Positions 52,870 through 63,080 of a stretch of DNA of 64,000 nt are shown piece after piece (the first letter of the stretch is position 1; each line of letters begins with the position of its first letter). Location of the stretch: contig CBDDQW010000001.1 of NCBI GenBank assembly GCA_965232895.1, positions 99,570 to 163,569 of the forward strand. Direction: 5' to 3'. This DNA is from Bin87 sp965232895. Its GTDB lineage: Bacteria > Chloroflexota > Dehalococcoidia > Lucifugimonadales > UBA3495. A program made the translations under genes and the position numbers. The notes beneath the pieces were generated by a model, which was given only the letters and a program-made list of their open reading frames with translations, searched no databases and was not told the DNA's origin.

Positions 52870-55800
52870 CCAACGTGGACGAGGCGGGCGTCGTCAGCCT
52901 GCTCGTGGATGCCGGCGGCCCCCAGGTGGGCAGCGCGGTGGAGACCTTCCTGTTCGATCCCGACGGCGGCGTAACCGGCCTGACCTGGGCCTGGGCGCGC
53001 TCCGCCGACCAATCCGCGTGGGAGGCCATCGCCGGCGCGAGCCAGGACGCCTACACCCCCACTGACGGCGACGCCGGGCGCTACCTGCGCGCCACCGCGT
53101 ACTACACCGACGCCGAGGGTCCCGGCAAAACCGCGCTGGCGACGACGGCCAGCCCGGTGACGGCCCTGCTGCCCGGCGTCACGCCGGAGCCCGTACCCTT
53201 GCCGCAGAGCCAGAACGCGGCCACGATTTCCGCCGTCGCCATCTCCTCCGCCCCCGGCGCCGACCAGACCTACGCCATCGGCGACGCCATCACCGCCACC
53301 GTTACCTACAGCGCGGCGGTCACCGTCGCCGGGACGCCGACGCTGGCCCTCACGGTGGGCAGCAACACCCGGCAGGCGGCGTACAGCGCCGGCTCCACCA
53401 CTGCCACGCTGACCTTTTCCTACACCGTGGTCGAGGGGGACGCCGACGAAGACGGGGTGAGCGTAACCGGCGGGGACGTCATCACGCTGCCCACCGCCAG
53501 CGACACCATCAAGGTTGGCGCCGCCGACGCGGGCGTGGCCTTCAGCGCCGGCCTGGCCGCCCAGAGCGGGCACATGGTGGACGGCATCCGGCCCAAGGTT
53601 ACCCACTTCACCATGGCCTCCACGCCGGCGTGGGACAATACCTACTGGCGCGGCGAAAAGCCGGCGCTGACCATCCACTTCAGCGAGCCGATCACTTTAA
53701 CCGGAGACTTGAGTCTGGATGTTGACTACGGCGGAGTAGCCACCAATTTCATCCCATTGCTCGTAACGGACCCGGCACAGGATGTGACGGAAGTCACCTC
53801 CTTCAAGGTGGGCGGACCTGTAATCCATAGCGACTACTTCACCGCAGCAGGCATCTCCGTGCCCAGCGCGCAAAGCGGCGCCAACGCCGGGACAACCCTG
53901 GGAGACGTCAAGGACGCCGCGGGGAACACCGCCGACAATAGACTGAGCCACCTGGCCGGCGACACCGCCAAGTTGGGTCCCTTCCCGAACCACAGGGTGA
54001 ACGGCAAACTGTCCACGGACACGGGCCTGCCGAGCATCACGGCGGCGGGGCCTGCCATCGTCTCTCGTCCGGTCAGCGGCGACACCTATGGGCCCGGCGA
54101 GGTCATCACCGTGCGGCTTACCTTCACCGAAGTGGTGGACGCCGACAGCGGCTCCCTGGCAATCAGGGTGGGCGCCAACTCACGGCTGGCGAGCATCCCC
54201 GCCGCCGTCACAAACACGACGACCGTTGACTTCAGATACACCGTCGTCGCCTCGGACGTCGACGCCAACGGCGTCAGCGTCCCCGCCAATGCGCTGACCT
54301 TCGCCAGCGACATCGAACGTTACGCCTCTCAAGACGATGCCCGGTTCAACCACGTCGCGCTGGACGACCAACCCGGCCACAAGGTGCACCCGTACCCGCC
54401 CTTCGTTGTCCCGTCCAGCTGGCCCTTCGTGCCGGAGGGGTTGGAGGTGGGCGACACCTTCCGCCTGCTGTTCGTCACCGCCCCCGAGGGTAGCGCAGAG
54501 GAGACGGGCATAGCCTCGTACAACGATTTTGTGCAGGGAGCCGCAAGGGAAAGCGCCACTCTGAAACCCCTCAGTGGGGGGTTCCGCGCCCTGATTTCCG
54601 CCGACCTCACAAACGCCCGGGACAACACCCATACCACCGGCGCGGGGGAACCCATCTACTGGCTGGGCGGCCCCAAGGTTGCCGACGACTATGCCGACTT
54701 CTATGACGGCCAATGGGATTCCCAGGCAGCCCATGACGTATCCGGTACTGCGACCGGCAACGCTGACGTCGAGGTGTGGACCGGCTCAAATTCCGACGGC
54801 ACGCGTCACGGTGCAGATGCGGCCGGGTTCACCACTGTCATGACCGGTCGGACCTTCTACGGGGGGACCGCGCAACCGGGCAAGGAACTGGACAGCGGTT
54901 TCGATTGGGCCAGTACCTTCTCCCACCGTTTCTATGCCCTCTCCCCGGTGATCCGGGTCGGGCCCGCTGTGGAATGCGATGCCCCCGGCGTTCACGGCAG
55001 CAACCGGGGCTGGCGCTGCTACGTGGGCGCGGACTGGGGCCTTGTTCCTGACGGCCTCAATGCTGGTGACCGCTTCCGGCTGATGTTCGTAACCTCCGAC
55101 GGCCGGAACGGGGAACTCAACACCATCGCCCCCTACAATACCCACGTCCAGGCCGCCGCCAACCGGAACCCCAGCCTCGCCCCTTTCAGCGACCACTTCC
55201 GCGCCTACGCCCACGATTGGACCGTAACGGCGAAGCCCAACACCCGGACCCGGGGCAGCGACGTCGACGCGCCCGTCTACTGGCTGGGCGGCGCGAAAGT
55301 GGCGGACGACTACGCCGATATGTTCGGCGGCAGTTGGGATTCCAACAGTCCCACCGATGAGACCGTCGCCGCGCTGGCCGCCGCCGCGCCGATGGTCTGG
55401 ACCGGATCGAACCAGAACGGCACCAATGCCGCCACTTTGCAGATGGGCAACGATACCCCCAGGTACGGCAATCCGAAACTGGGCGGCAGCGAACTGGGCG
55501 GCGGCACCACCGCCAAGGCCACCGCGCTGCCCCTCTACGGCCTGTCGCCGGTGATGGTGGTCACGGACATCCGGTGCACCCCCAGCGCCGAGGCCGGTTT
55601 GGCTTCGGACAAGAAGGGGCAGCGGTGCGTCGTGCCCCACGACTGGCCGGCCATACCCGACGGCATCGGCGCGGACGAAGGCTTCCGGCTGCTGTTCGTC
55701 ACCGCCGACCCCATCGCCGGCGACAAGGCCGGCGGCGTCGCGCCCTACAATGCCTTCGCCCAGATCGCGGCCGACAAGAACCCGCTGCTGCGTCCCTTCG

Positions 55801-56441
55801 GCGGCGCCTTCCGCGCCCTGGTCAGCGCCTCGGACGTTGACGCCCGGGGCAACACCAAGACCCGCGCCGACGACGCCGGGGAGAACGACCCCATCCACTG
55901 GACTCCCGCCTGCGACGCCGGCGGCTGCCGCGGGGCCTTTGCAATCGCCGGCAGATACGCCGAATTCTACGACGGCGCCTGGGACTACCCCGCCGGGAAG
56001 ACGAATTACTCCAGGACTGAGACGGGAGCGGCGCAGGAAACGGAGGTGGCCGTCTGGACCGGCTCGGATGAGGACGGCACGTCCGACGACGGCAACGTGC
56101 TGAACAACGACAATCCGGCGACCGGTCGCAATCAATCCGGCGACGAAATCAACCACGCCACTGCGGCCAAAGCCGTCACCAATCCCATCTATGGCATTTC
56201 GCCCCTGCTCACCGTGGCTCCCGGTCCGCCGGCCCAACCCACCGGCCTTAAAGCGCGCCCCGGCGACGCCCAGGTGCGGCTGTTCTGGACCGACCCGGCC
56301 GACGCCGACATCACGGTGTGGCAGTACAGCCAGCGCGACCAGGACTACGACGATGGCTCCAATGCCCAGAGACTGGAAGAAGGTGGCCGGTACGATGAGC
56401 ATGCCGCAGAGGGCGATGACCACCGTGATGCCGCTGAATAG
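52809..56441 (+). CDS. Cadherin-like surface protein, main piece (frameshifted, 3' truncated)
   Basis: Continuation of the gene at 51652 in the next frame. It finishes the second cadherin/Ig-like unit (RYLRATAYYTDAEGPGKTA), then one or two strand-rich repeats (AIGDAITATVTYSAAVTV), then three copies of a domain of about 190 residues. Each copy has W-P-x-P-x-GL, FRLLFVT, IAPYN, YWLGG-KVADDYADFYDG and VWTGSN-DGT, and ends LYGLSPV. A FN3-like start (LKARPGDAQVRLFWTDPADAD) breaks off near 56345, where the minus-strand transporter begins. The product would be a large exported adhesin or enzyme scaffold; the 190-residue domain is not one I can name. Confidence 0.65.
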   Translation, partial: NAAGEADDSVDDSVEVAISVTNVDEAGVVSLLVDAGGPQVGSAVETFLFDPDGGVTGLTWAWARSADQSAWEAIAGASQDAYTPTDGDAGRYLRATAYYTDAEGPGKTALATTASPVTALLPGVTPEPVPLPQSQNAATISAVAISSAPGADQTYAIGDAITATVTYSAAVTVAGTPTLALTVGSNTRQAAYSAGSTTATLTFSYTVVEGDADEDGVSVTGGDVITLPTASDTIKVGAADAGVAFSAGLAAQSGHMVDGIRPKVTHFTMASTPAWDNTYWRGEKPALTIHFSEPITLTGDLSLDVDYGGVATNFIPLLVTDPAQDVTEVTSFKVGGPVIHSDYFTAAGISVPSAQSGANAGTTLGDVKDAAGNTADNRLSHLAGDTAKLGPFPNHRVNGKLSTDTGLPSITAAGPAIVSRPVSGDTYGPGEVITVRLTFTEVVDADSGSLAIRVGANSRLASIPAAVTNTTTVDFRYTVVASDVDANGVSVPANALTFASDIERYASQDDARFNHVALDDQPGHKVHPYPPFVVPSSWPFVPEGLEVGDTFRLLFVTAPEGSAEETGIASYNDFVQGAARESATLKPLSGGFRALISADLTNARDNTHTTGAGEPIYWLGGPKVADDYADFYDGQWDSQAAHDVSGTATGNADVEVWTGSNSDGTRHGADAAGFTTVMTGRTFYGGTAQPGKELDSGFDWASTFSHRFYALSPVIRVGPAVECDAPGVHGSNRGWRCYVGADWGLVPDGLNAGDRFRLMFVTSDGRNGELNTIAPYNTHVQAAANRNPSLAPFSDHFRAYAHDWTVTAKPNTRTRGSDVDAPVYWLGGAKVADDYADMFGGSWDSNSPTDETVAALAAAAPMVWTGSNQNGTNAATLQMGNDTPRYGNPKLGGSELGGGTTAKATALPLYGLSPVMVVTDIRCTPSAEAGLASDKKGQRCVVPHDWPAIPDGIGADEGFRLLFVTADPIAGDKAGGVAPYNAFAQIAADKNPLLRPFGGAFRALVSASDVDARGNTKTRADDAGENDPIHWTPACDAGGCRGAFAIAGRYAEFYDGAWDYPAGKTNYSRTETGAAQETEVAVWTGSDEDGTSDDGNVLNNDNPATGRNQSGDEINHATAAKAVTNPIYGISPLLTVAPGPPAQPTGLKARPGDAQVRLFWTDPADADITVWQYSQRDQDYDDGSNAQRLEEGGRYDEHAAEGDDHRDAAE

Positions 56442-57302
56442 AACCGCGCTGCCGGCGGTTGCCCCGGCGCGTTCAACCGCAGCGCGCTTTTCCAGCCCGC
56501 GGTCAAGCTCTTCCCGGAAGCGGGATACGATGAACAGGGAATAGTCTATGCCCACGGCGAGGCCGATCATGGTGATCATCAGCGTGACGAAGAAAACCAG
56601 TTCGAATGCTTGGCCAATGAGCGCCGCGATGCCCAGGGCTATGACGATGCAAACCACTCCTAATCCCAAGGGGATCAGGGACGCCGCCACCGCTCCGAAA
56701 AGAGCCAACAGGATGATCAGCGCCACCGGTATGCCGATGCGCTCTCCTTTCTCCAGGTCTTCGGTGGCGAGTTCGTTGGCCTCGTGGGCGATGCTGGCGG
56801 CCCCACTCATGAGGACGCGATACCCCTCCGCATGGTCCGCTTCCCGCACAACGTGGAGAAGTTGCTCGACGTTGCTCGTAGCCTCCTCCAGAGTTCCGGT
56901 CATCACCACCGGCATGATGGTGGTCTGCCGGTTCTGCGATACCAGCGACTCGTCGCCGGCCTGGTAATAGTGCTGTGCGATTGTTACGACTTCGGGGCCG
57001 AGGGCTGCAACGCCGGCGAACAAGGATTCCACGGTTTCCCGGAACGCGGCATCATCCACGGTCAGCGTGTCCGATTGCACGATGACGATTTCGGTAATGG
57101 GCTCCGGGCCGCCGCGCAGGCGACTCTCGAGCAGTTCTGCGGCCCGCTGGGAGTCCACGCCTCCGCCGAGGCGCAGTTCCGTCGTGGTGGCGCTGTCCAG
57201 CATGCTGCCGCTGAGCAAAACCCCAATGACCACCAGGACAACCCACAGGGCAATGATCAACCACGGGCGGCGGGCGCTGATGCGGGCCAATGCTTCGGTC
57301 AT
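56346..57302 (-). pseudogene. MMPL/RND-type transporter, N-terminal part only
   Basis: From ATG 57302 behind AGGGG. The first 318 residues are a normal MMPL start: one helix (WLIIALWVVLVVIGVLLSG), the periplasmic loop with LESRLRGGPEP and a later YRVLMSGAASIAHE, and helices holding the family motif GLAVGIDYSLFIVSRFREEL. The chain should go on for several hundred residues. Instead, after VVVLVALAVLP it runs into the antisense of the surface-protein gene. The frame stays open to 54786 by chance. Confidence 0.75.
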
Positions 57303-57844
57303 AGTTACCCCTAGTCGCCCGATAGACGATCTGTGGTTGGGGGCAAGACTGCACCTGGATTTTGAACGAAGGTCAGTCTAATGGTCAGAGCAGTTTGTTT
57401 TCAGGAATTGTAGACAGGTCTATTGCATCAGTCCAGCGGATTCGCAAACCCGTTAGGGTATTCCGATGATCGGATGCTACCAACGCTTTTCGCTCGTGGC
57501 GAACCTGTCTAACCACAAAACAAAAGTCCATCGACAAGCTCAGGATGAGCGGATATCAAAACCTCTTGCGCAATTCGAAAGGCTTTACGTATTAACGTCA
57601 GAGAACCAATGGAGCGACGAACGGGCCTTACCAGGTCCTGGTATCTAGCGTCAAACATCCGCAGGTTCGATGTCAAAGAGCAACCGTCAGCGGTCGCTGG
57701 GATGTAGTTCGGGTAGATTCCGGTAGCAACTGTCAGGCTCCTATAAGGTCACTGCTCCAGCGGCCGATGGCGACAAATAGGCCATCTCCAGGTCGAGCCG
57801 ACAGATCAGTTGAAAGGCATGAGAGCCAGATGCTCCTATAGTTG
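57303..57844. other. Intergenic stretch, left edge of the IS region
   Basis: No gene is supported. GATTCCGGTAGCAACTGTC (57716-57734) is shared with 59935-59953 and probably marks the end of an IS110-type element in both places. Confidence 0.6.
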
Positions 57845-58345
57845 TCAAGCCGGGCTGCTGGCCAATTCTCTGGAAGTTTGCAGGTTGGAGAAGATCTCGC
57901 GGGCGACGTATCGTTTGAGGCAACGCATGACTTCGAGCTTGCTCATTCCCTCTCCGGTTCGGCGGCGAAGGTATTCTTTGGTTCGATGGTCGCATCGAAG
58001 TCTGACTACCACGATGCGGTGTAGCGCCGCATTGGCCTGGCGGTCGCCACCCGGGTTGAGCCGATGCCGGTTGGTCTTGCCCGAGGAAGCTGGTATCGGA
58101 CTCACCCCGCACAGCGCGGCGAAAGCAGCCTCGGATCGCAGGTGTTCCGGGTTGCTGCCAGCGGCAATCAGAAGGGTCGCCGCAGTGTCGGGTCCCACGC
58201 CGAGGATATTGATCAGGGTTGGCGATGCAACCCCGATGAGTCGCGCCAGTTCGGCTTTCAGGTTGCGGATCTCCTCGCTGAGCTGATGGTAACGGCAGGC
58301 CAGGGAACGTAGAGCGTACTTCGCCGCCGACACTGGATCGCTCAA
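57845..58345 (-). pseudogene. IS110-family transposase, C-terminal half
   Basis: The 166 residues contain the C-terminal IS110 block: LINILGVGPDTAATLLIAAG, FAALCGVSPIPASSGKTNRH and LNPGGDRQANAALHRIVVVR, the last with the conserved Ser-Gly-Lys region. The N-terminal DEDD nuclease half is missing, replaced by Tn3 sequence directly upstream. Confidence 0.8.
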
Positions 58346-58509
58346 GCGATTACTGGAATACCGCCCATCTCAGCCAAGCGGTCAGACCGCGGCAACACGC
58401 CGGCCTGACCGTAGAGCCCGAGCTCCTGGCCCACATCTCCCCCTGGGGTGGGCCCACATCCTGCTCACCGGCGAATACCGGTGGCCAAAACGCCGATGGC
58501 GGCCTTAGC
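58346..58509 (+). pseudogene. Tn3-family transposase C-terminus, frameshifted
   Basis: Reads YWNTAHLSQAV, TVEPELLAHISP and, after adding one C to the run near 58432, LGWAHILLTGEYRWPKRR before a stop. This is the last part of TnpA of Tn3-type transposons. Confidence 0.7.
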
Positions 58510-58878
58510 GTATGGCTCTGCCCCTTACCGGAATCGACTCGAGGGCGGCTAACATCATGACCGCGATAGCTCTGTAAAAGTGTTTCCATGTATCCAGCAT
58601 AGAGCTATCGAAACGCCATGATCTTTATTCAAACGTAACCCTTGGCCGGCGTCAGCACGCAGTTCGCCGGCCGTTCGACGACGCTGGAGCGCTTCAGCTC
58701 GAACATGGGCTGCTGCTGACGGCGGCGCGGCGCGGTGGTTGTGGCGTTCGATAGCGTGGGCCAGCAGGATGACGACGTGGCCGTGGTCGTAGGCGCCGAC
58801 CATCCGAATTACCTCGGGGGATGGTCATGGCCCACACGTAGCGGCCGGGTAATCGGCGTCAAGGCAAGGCATGACGGA
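58510..58878. other. Stretch with no identifiable gene
   Basis: A minus-strand frame at 58555-58803 (82 codons, starting MVGAYDHGHVVILLAHAIER) could be a relic of a protein, but I cannot place it. Confidence 0.4.
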
Positions 58879-59433
58879 TTACTCCGGCGCGGGCCCGTAG
58901 AGGTTAGGTCCGGCCTCTCCTTGCCGGGTCATCCACACAAATCCCCAAACGACCACCGCCAGCGTAACCAACAGGGTAAACATCAACCCGATTGTTGCCG
59001 GACCGAATCTGGCAAAGGTCAGGGTGGCACGGAGTTCATCCTCCGGCACATTCCAGCCCTCGCCGACTATGTAATTGGCCAGGGTGAGTCCAAACGTGGG
59101 CAAAAATACGATCCAAACTCCCCAGGCCAGTATGGCCCAGAGCAACTGCCACCAGCCGGTTTTGCCAATGTCATGCAGCCGGCGTGCGGAAACCGCCAGG
59201 TGCGGCAGCAGAACGACCAGCGCGAATATGAAGGCAAATAGGCTGAAGGGAGAACCGCCGGTCAGGACGTCGATCAAGCTACCCACGACGCCCAGGACAA
59301 TACCGACAACGGTCGTGGCCAGCACCCACAACCAAAACTCGGCGCGGGTGGACCGTCCGCTGAAATCAACATACTTGCGCAGGCATACTTTGACCGATTC
59401 CTGGATGGTCATGATTGGCTTGCTCTGGTTCAT
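58879..59433 (-). CDS. DUF805 family membrane protein
   Basis: I choose ATG 59433, the upstream TTG being unlikely. The 184 residues start MNQSKPIMTIQESVKVC and contain the family blocks KYVDFSGRSTRAEFWLW and LAVSARRLHDIGKTGWWQL, separated and followed by four hydrophobic helices. DUF805 proteins are inner-membrane proteins of unknown role. It is the only intact chromosomal gene in this IS-rich stretch. Confidence 0.85.
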   Translation of the reverse strand: MNQSKPIMTIQESVKVCLRKYVDFSGRSTRAEFWLWVLATTVVGIVLGVVGSLIDVLTGGSPFSLFAFIFALVVLLPHLAVSARRLHDIGKTGWWQLLWAILAWGVWIVFLPTFGLTLANYIVGEGWNVPEDELRATLTFARFGPATIGLMFTLLVTLAVVVWGFVWMTRQGEAGPNLYGPAPE

Positions 59434-59651
59434 GGAAAGGGGACCTCCCGCCAACCAATGTAGTTGGCATCATCCGTAGTTGCCGTCATCTCTGTTGGTT
59501 TGGTTCCGGCGGCTCCCCCGTGAACATCGTCGGCCGGTTGAACTCCACCATCGAGGTCGCTGTGGGCGACTCGGCGTCCGCGTACACGTTCGGAGCAGTT
59601 GCGGTTCGCACAATCTAAAGGATACGTTGGCGAGTTAGCCCCGGTTCTATA

Positions 59652-59683
59652 GAACCGCACGCAGACTTTTCGATGTGCGGTTC
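59652..59683 (-). other. Hairpin resembling a group II intron stem
   Basis: On the minus strand GAACCGCAC, a GAAAA-containing loop, and GTGCGGTTC form a stem like the short hairpin seen next to the reverse transcriptase frame of group II introns. No intron protein is present, so this is at most a fragment. Confidence 0.3.
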
Positions 59684-59757
59684 AGCGACCCGCGCCGTCC
59701 TTGGGATGCCCGGCCAGGAGAGCGTACGGGAGCCAAAGAGGCGCGGTGAGGATCGTC

Positions 59758-59927
59758 ATGGACCGGGCGTCCCGGACAATCCGGCAGGCAGAATTCCAGG
59801 CGGCGTCCGCCGTCCGCATCGGGCGCCAGGGCGAAATCCGCGACCGCTCCAGCGCGGGCCAGCACTACCGCATGGCCGGGCTAAACCTGCTCGCCTCCAT
59901 CGTCATTTACTGGAATACTGCCTATCT
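59758..59927 (+). pseudogene. Tn3-family transposase fragment
   Basis: Reads RIGRQGEIRDRSSAGQ and MAGLNLLASIVIYWNTAYL, the block of TnpA just upstream of the piece at 58346. It stops where the IS110 element starts. Confidence 0.65.
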
Positions 59928-59929
59928 CG

Positions 59930-61110
59930 GGTCGATTCCGGTAGCAACTGTCTCTAATGTCAATAGGAATGAGCGACTTCTGGCTGTGTCATATCGCACC
60001 ACGGCGAGCCGTGTTTGAGCATGGAGTTGAGTATGACCAGCAGTTTGCGCATGCATGCGACGAGCGCCACCTTCTTCGGCTTACCCGCTGCCAGCAGCTT
60101 CTGGTAGAAGTCGCGGATGACCGGGTTGTGACGGCTGGCTACCATCGCGCCCATATACAAAATGGCTCGTACTCGGGCGCGCCCGCCCCAGACGGCCCGC
60201 TTGCCCCGCAGGGTACCGCTGTCCCGGTTGAAAGGGGCCACTCCCACCAGGGCAGCAATCTGCCGGCGATCCAGCGTTCCCAGCTCCGGCAGGTAGGCCA
60301 GCAGAGTGAGGGAAACCTGTTCTCCCACGCCGGGAACGGTGCGCAGCAGGTCATCCTTCTCTCGCCACACGGGGCTCCGGCGTAGAGTCTGCCTCAGCCC
60401 CTCGTCCAAGTCGTTCAGCTCCTGTTCCAACCAGGCGATGTGGGCCTCGATGCGGGGGTGAACGGCGCTGATAGCGGTCCCCAGCCGGTTCTTCTCCGAG
60501 ACCAGCATGGTCAGCACCTGATGCCTGCGTGCCGCCAGCGAGTTGAGTACCTGCGTCTCGGCGTCTCTGAGAGGACGCGCGGAGGGACGAACCGCGTCGG
60601 CGAAGTGGGCCAGCACTGCCGCATCGAGAGAGTCGGTCTTGGCCAGCGTACCGGTGGCCCTGGCGAAGTCGCGAACCTGGCGCGGGTTGACCACCACCAC
60701 CGGCAGCGCCGCAGCAGCGAGAGCCGCCACCAACGGCACTTCCAGACCGCCCGTTGCCTCCAGCAACACCATGGCGGGACCTATATCCACGATCTGGGAA
60801 ACCAGTTCCTCGACGCCGGTCTCGTTGTAAGACGCGGCCCATCTCTGTCACGTAGGCCGGACGGCAACATCCACCTGCGCCTTCGAGACATCAATGCCTA
60901 TGTATCTCGGGGTTTCCTCCATCTTTACCTCCTGCGTCAGCGCTGGCCCGTCCTTGCACGATACGGGCTCGATTGGCCCAGGCAACTGTTCGGGCTCTTT
61001 GGGGACGGGTGCGGCGACCCTCGCTGAACAACGGTCTTTGATGACCAAGAGTTGATCGGTCTGCCGCACCCACTCCACCGCTGTGAAGTCCTCATTCAAC
61101 ATACAAGAGT
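59930..61110. mobile_element. IS110-family element
   Basis: Holds the full transposase frame on the minus strand with the shared end sequence GATTCCGGTAGCAACTGTC on the left. The right end cannot be set exactly. IS110 elements lack long inverted repeats, and none are seen. Confidence 0.65.
59960..60922 (-). pseudogene. IS110-family transposase with one nonsense codon
   Basis: From ATG 60922 behind AGGAGGT. The frame reads IGIDVSK (first Asp), then after a TGA at 60850-60848 continues in the same frame with VLLEATGG (Glu), KTDSLDA (two Asp), VPGVGEQVSLTLLAYLPELG and the Ser motif NRDSGTLRGKR. Everything but the TGA is normal (320 residues). The family usually has Gly here (GGA), one base from TGA. 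The element is probably inactive unless the stop is an error or read through. Confidence 0.8.
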
Positions 61111-61184
61111 TGGGGTTTTGAATTGGCCAAACTTGGTTTGCAGATGGCTGGCGTTGGGGACTGCGATTATGTCATGTATCTGGA

Positions 61185-62200
61185 GTGCTCACGGAAATTG
61201 ACCTCACCACTTTCGACCGAGATGCGCTGCTGGGCATTATCGCTCAGCAGCGGGACTTGCTCATCCGGCAGCAGGCCATCATCGAGAGCTTGGAGAAGCG
61301 GGTCGCCCAGTTGGAGGGACGGGCGAAATCCGGCGGGAACCGCCAGATGCCCGGACTGAAGCCTCAGGCTGACCGGAACCAGCCCAGCCCAAGCAACCGC
61401 GCAAGCGACGGCCCCACGGCTTTGCCCGGGTCCGCACGATGCCCACCCAGCGGGTGGAGCACGTGGTGGAACAGTGTCCCGACTGCGGAACGGGGCTGTC
61501 CGGAGGCTGGACCCACCGCACTCGGGAGGTCATCGATCTGCCCCAGGCTCCGGTGGCAGTGACCGACGGGGCAGTCCGGTGGTGCATGCCGATGAGACGG
61601 GCTGGCGGGAGGATGGACACAACGGCTACGTCTGGACCTTCAGCACCCCCACCGAACGTTACTTTCTGCGACGGAACCGGGCCAAGGCAGTGGTGGATGA
61701 AGCGCTGGGCGAGGAGTTTGCTGGTGTGCTGGTCAGCGACTTCTACGCCGCCTACCATCACTACGACGGCCCCAAGCAACGCTGCTGGGCCCACCTGCTG
61801 CGGGACATCCACGACCTGCGGGCACTCTTGGCGCGGTGGGCCGATGCCGTCCACGATGTCTACGAAAAGGCCAAAGCCTTCACCCACCCGTCAGAACACT
61901 GCCGGCGCGCTGCCGGACTGGCCCTGGAACGCCGTCTGCTGGCCTGGTGCCGTCCCTACCTTGACGACCCATCAGCAGTCCAGGCCAGGCTGTGCCGCCG
62001 CATCCAGAACCACATCAAGGAACTCTTCGTCTTCGTGGCCGAACCGGAGGCGCCAGCGGACAACAACGCCGCCGAACGCAGTCTGCGCCACTTGGTGATC
62101 AGCCGCAAGATTAGTGGAGGCACCCGGTCACCAAGGGACCGACGCCAAAATGACCCTCGCATCAGTCTTCGGCACCTGTTGGCGAACTCAAACAAACGCC
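61185..62200 (+). pseudogene. IS66-type transposase (TnpC) with deletion and frameshifts
   Basis: Pieces in order: the N-terminal coiled coil (QQAIIESLEKRVAQLEGRAK), the zinc part VVEQCPDCGTGLSGGW, then after an internal deletion and frame change VVHADETGWREDGHNGYVW (first Asp), GVLVSDFYAAYHHYDG (second Asp), ADNNAAERSLRHLVISRKIS (Glu) and, after another shift, DAKMTLASVFGTCW. The protein cannot be made intact. Confidence 0.8.
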
Positions 62201-62205
62201 CTAGC

Positions 62206-62734
62206 CGAAGGCCGGACCATCCTGTGGGCCGACGAATCGGGGTTTTACCTGCTGCCAGCGTTGTTGCGTACCTGGGCGCCGGTGGCCCAAACCCCGGTGA
62301 TCCGGCGCAAGCTGAACTACGACCATCTGAGCGCAATCAGCGCGATCAGCCTGACGGGAGACCTTTACCTGGCGGTGCAGGACCACTCCTACAAGGGGGC
62401 TAACGTCATCGGGTTCCTGGAACAGTTGCTCACTGAGGTACCCGGCAAGTTGCTGGTGATTTGGGACGGTGCGCCCATCCACCGTTGCCGGGCGGTCAAG
62501 GAGTACCTGGCTCGGGGTGCAGCCCGACGGCTCCGGCTGGAGCAGTTGCCTGGGTATGCTCCAGAGTTGAACCCGGACGAAGGGATCTGGCGATACTTGA
62601 AACGGGTCGAATTGAAGAACGTGGTTTGCGCTGGCCTGGGGCATTTGCGCCACGAGTTCTGGGCCGCCGCGCAGCGGCTGTTGGCTAAGCCTGATGTGCT
62701 GCGCGCCTGCGGCAGGGAAGTCGGTTATGTTTAG
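62206..62734 (+). pseudogene. IS630-family transposase, C-terminal DDE half
   Basis: The frame has all three catalytic residues of the DDE core: ILWADESGFYLLP, LLVIWDGAPIHRC and GYAPELNPDEGIWRYLKR. The N-terminal HTH part is missing. It is in frame with the tail of the IS66 relic, so an open frame 62114-62734 spans both. Confidence 0.75.
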
Positions 62735-62870
62735 TGAACGGTTCACGTATCAGTAAATAGTTATCAATAAATCATTGTCTGTGATGATAGAATGCGGCCA
62801 GTTCTTGGAAAGCGTAAATGATCCGGTCCGTTGGTTAGGACACTCGCGTCTGCCCACTCGGCGACAGCTC

Positions 62871-62978
62871 AAAAGGACGGCACACATCATCGCGCCGTCC
62901 TTGCGTAAGCTTGGCGTAGTTTAGGGCACTGTGGCAAGTGACCCGTCTGCATCTTCGCAAGGGAGGTGCCACAGTGCC
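62871..62978. other. Two hairpins upstream of the last gene
   Basis: AAGGACGGC with GCCGTCCTT (about 62873-62902), and GGCACTGTGGCA (62925-62936) with TGCCACAGTGCC (62967-62978), the latter a 12-bp perfect stem with a 30-base loop. They may be a terminator of the IS region and an attenuator, or the remains of element ends. Confidence 0.5.
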
Positions 62979-63080
62979 AAGCATTGCACAACGCAGCAAT
63001 TCGTATTATCCGTTTGACCTGCAACCCAAGAAATCTACGCTATCGTCAGAACAGTCTGGCTATCCGAGGAAAGGTTCCTG

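Noticed and set aside
54786..56345. Extension of the MMPL frame to 838 codons
   Set aside because: Past 56345 it is the antisense of the surface-protein gene and shows no transporter features.
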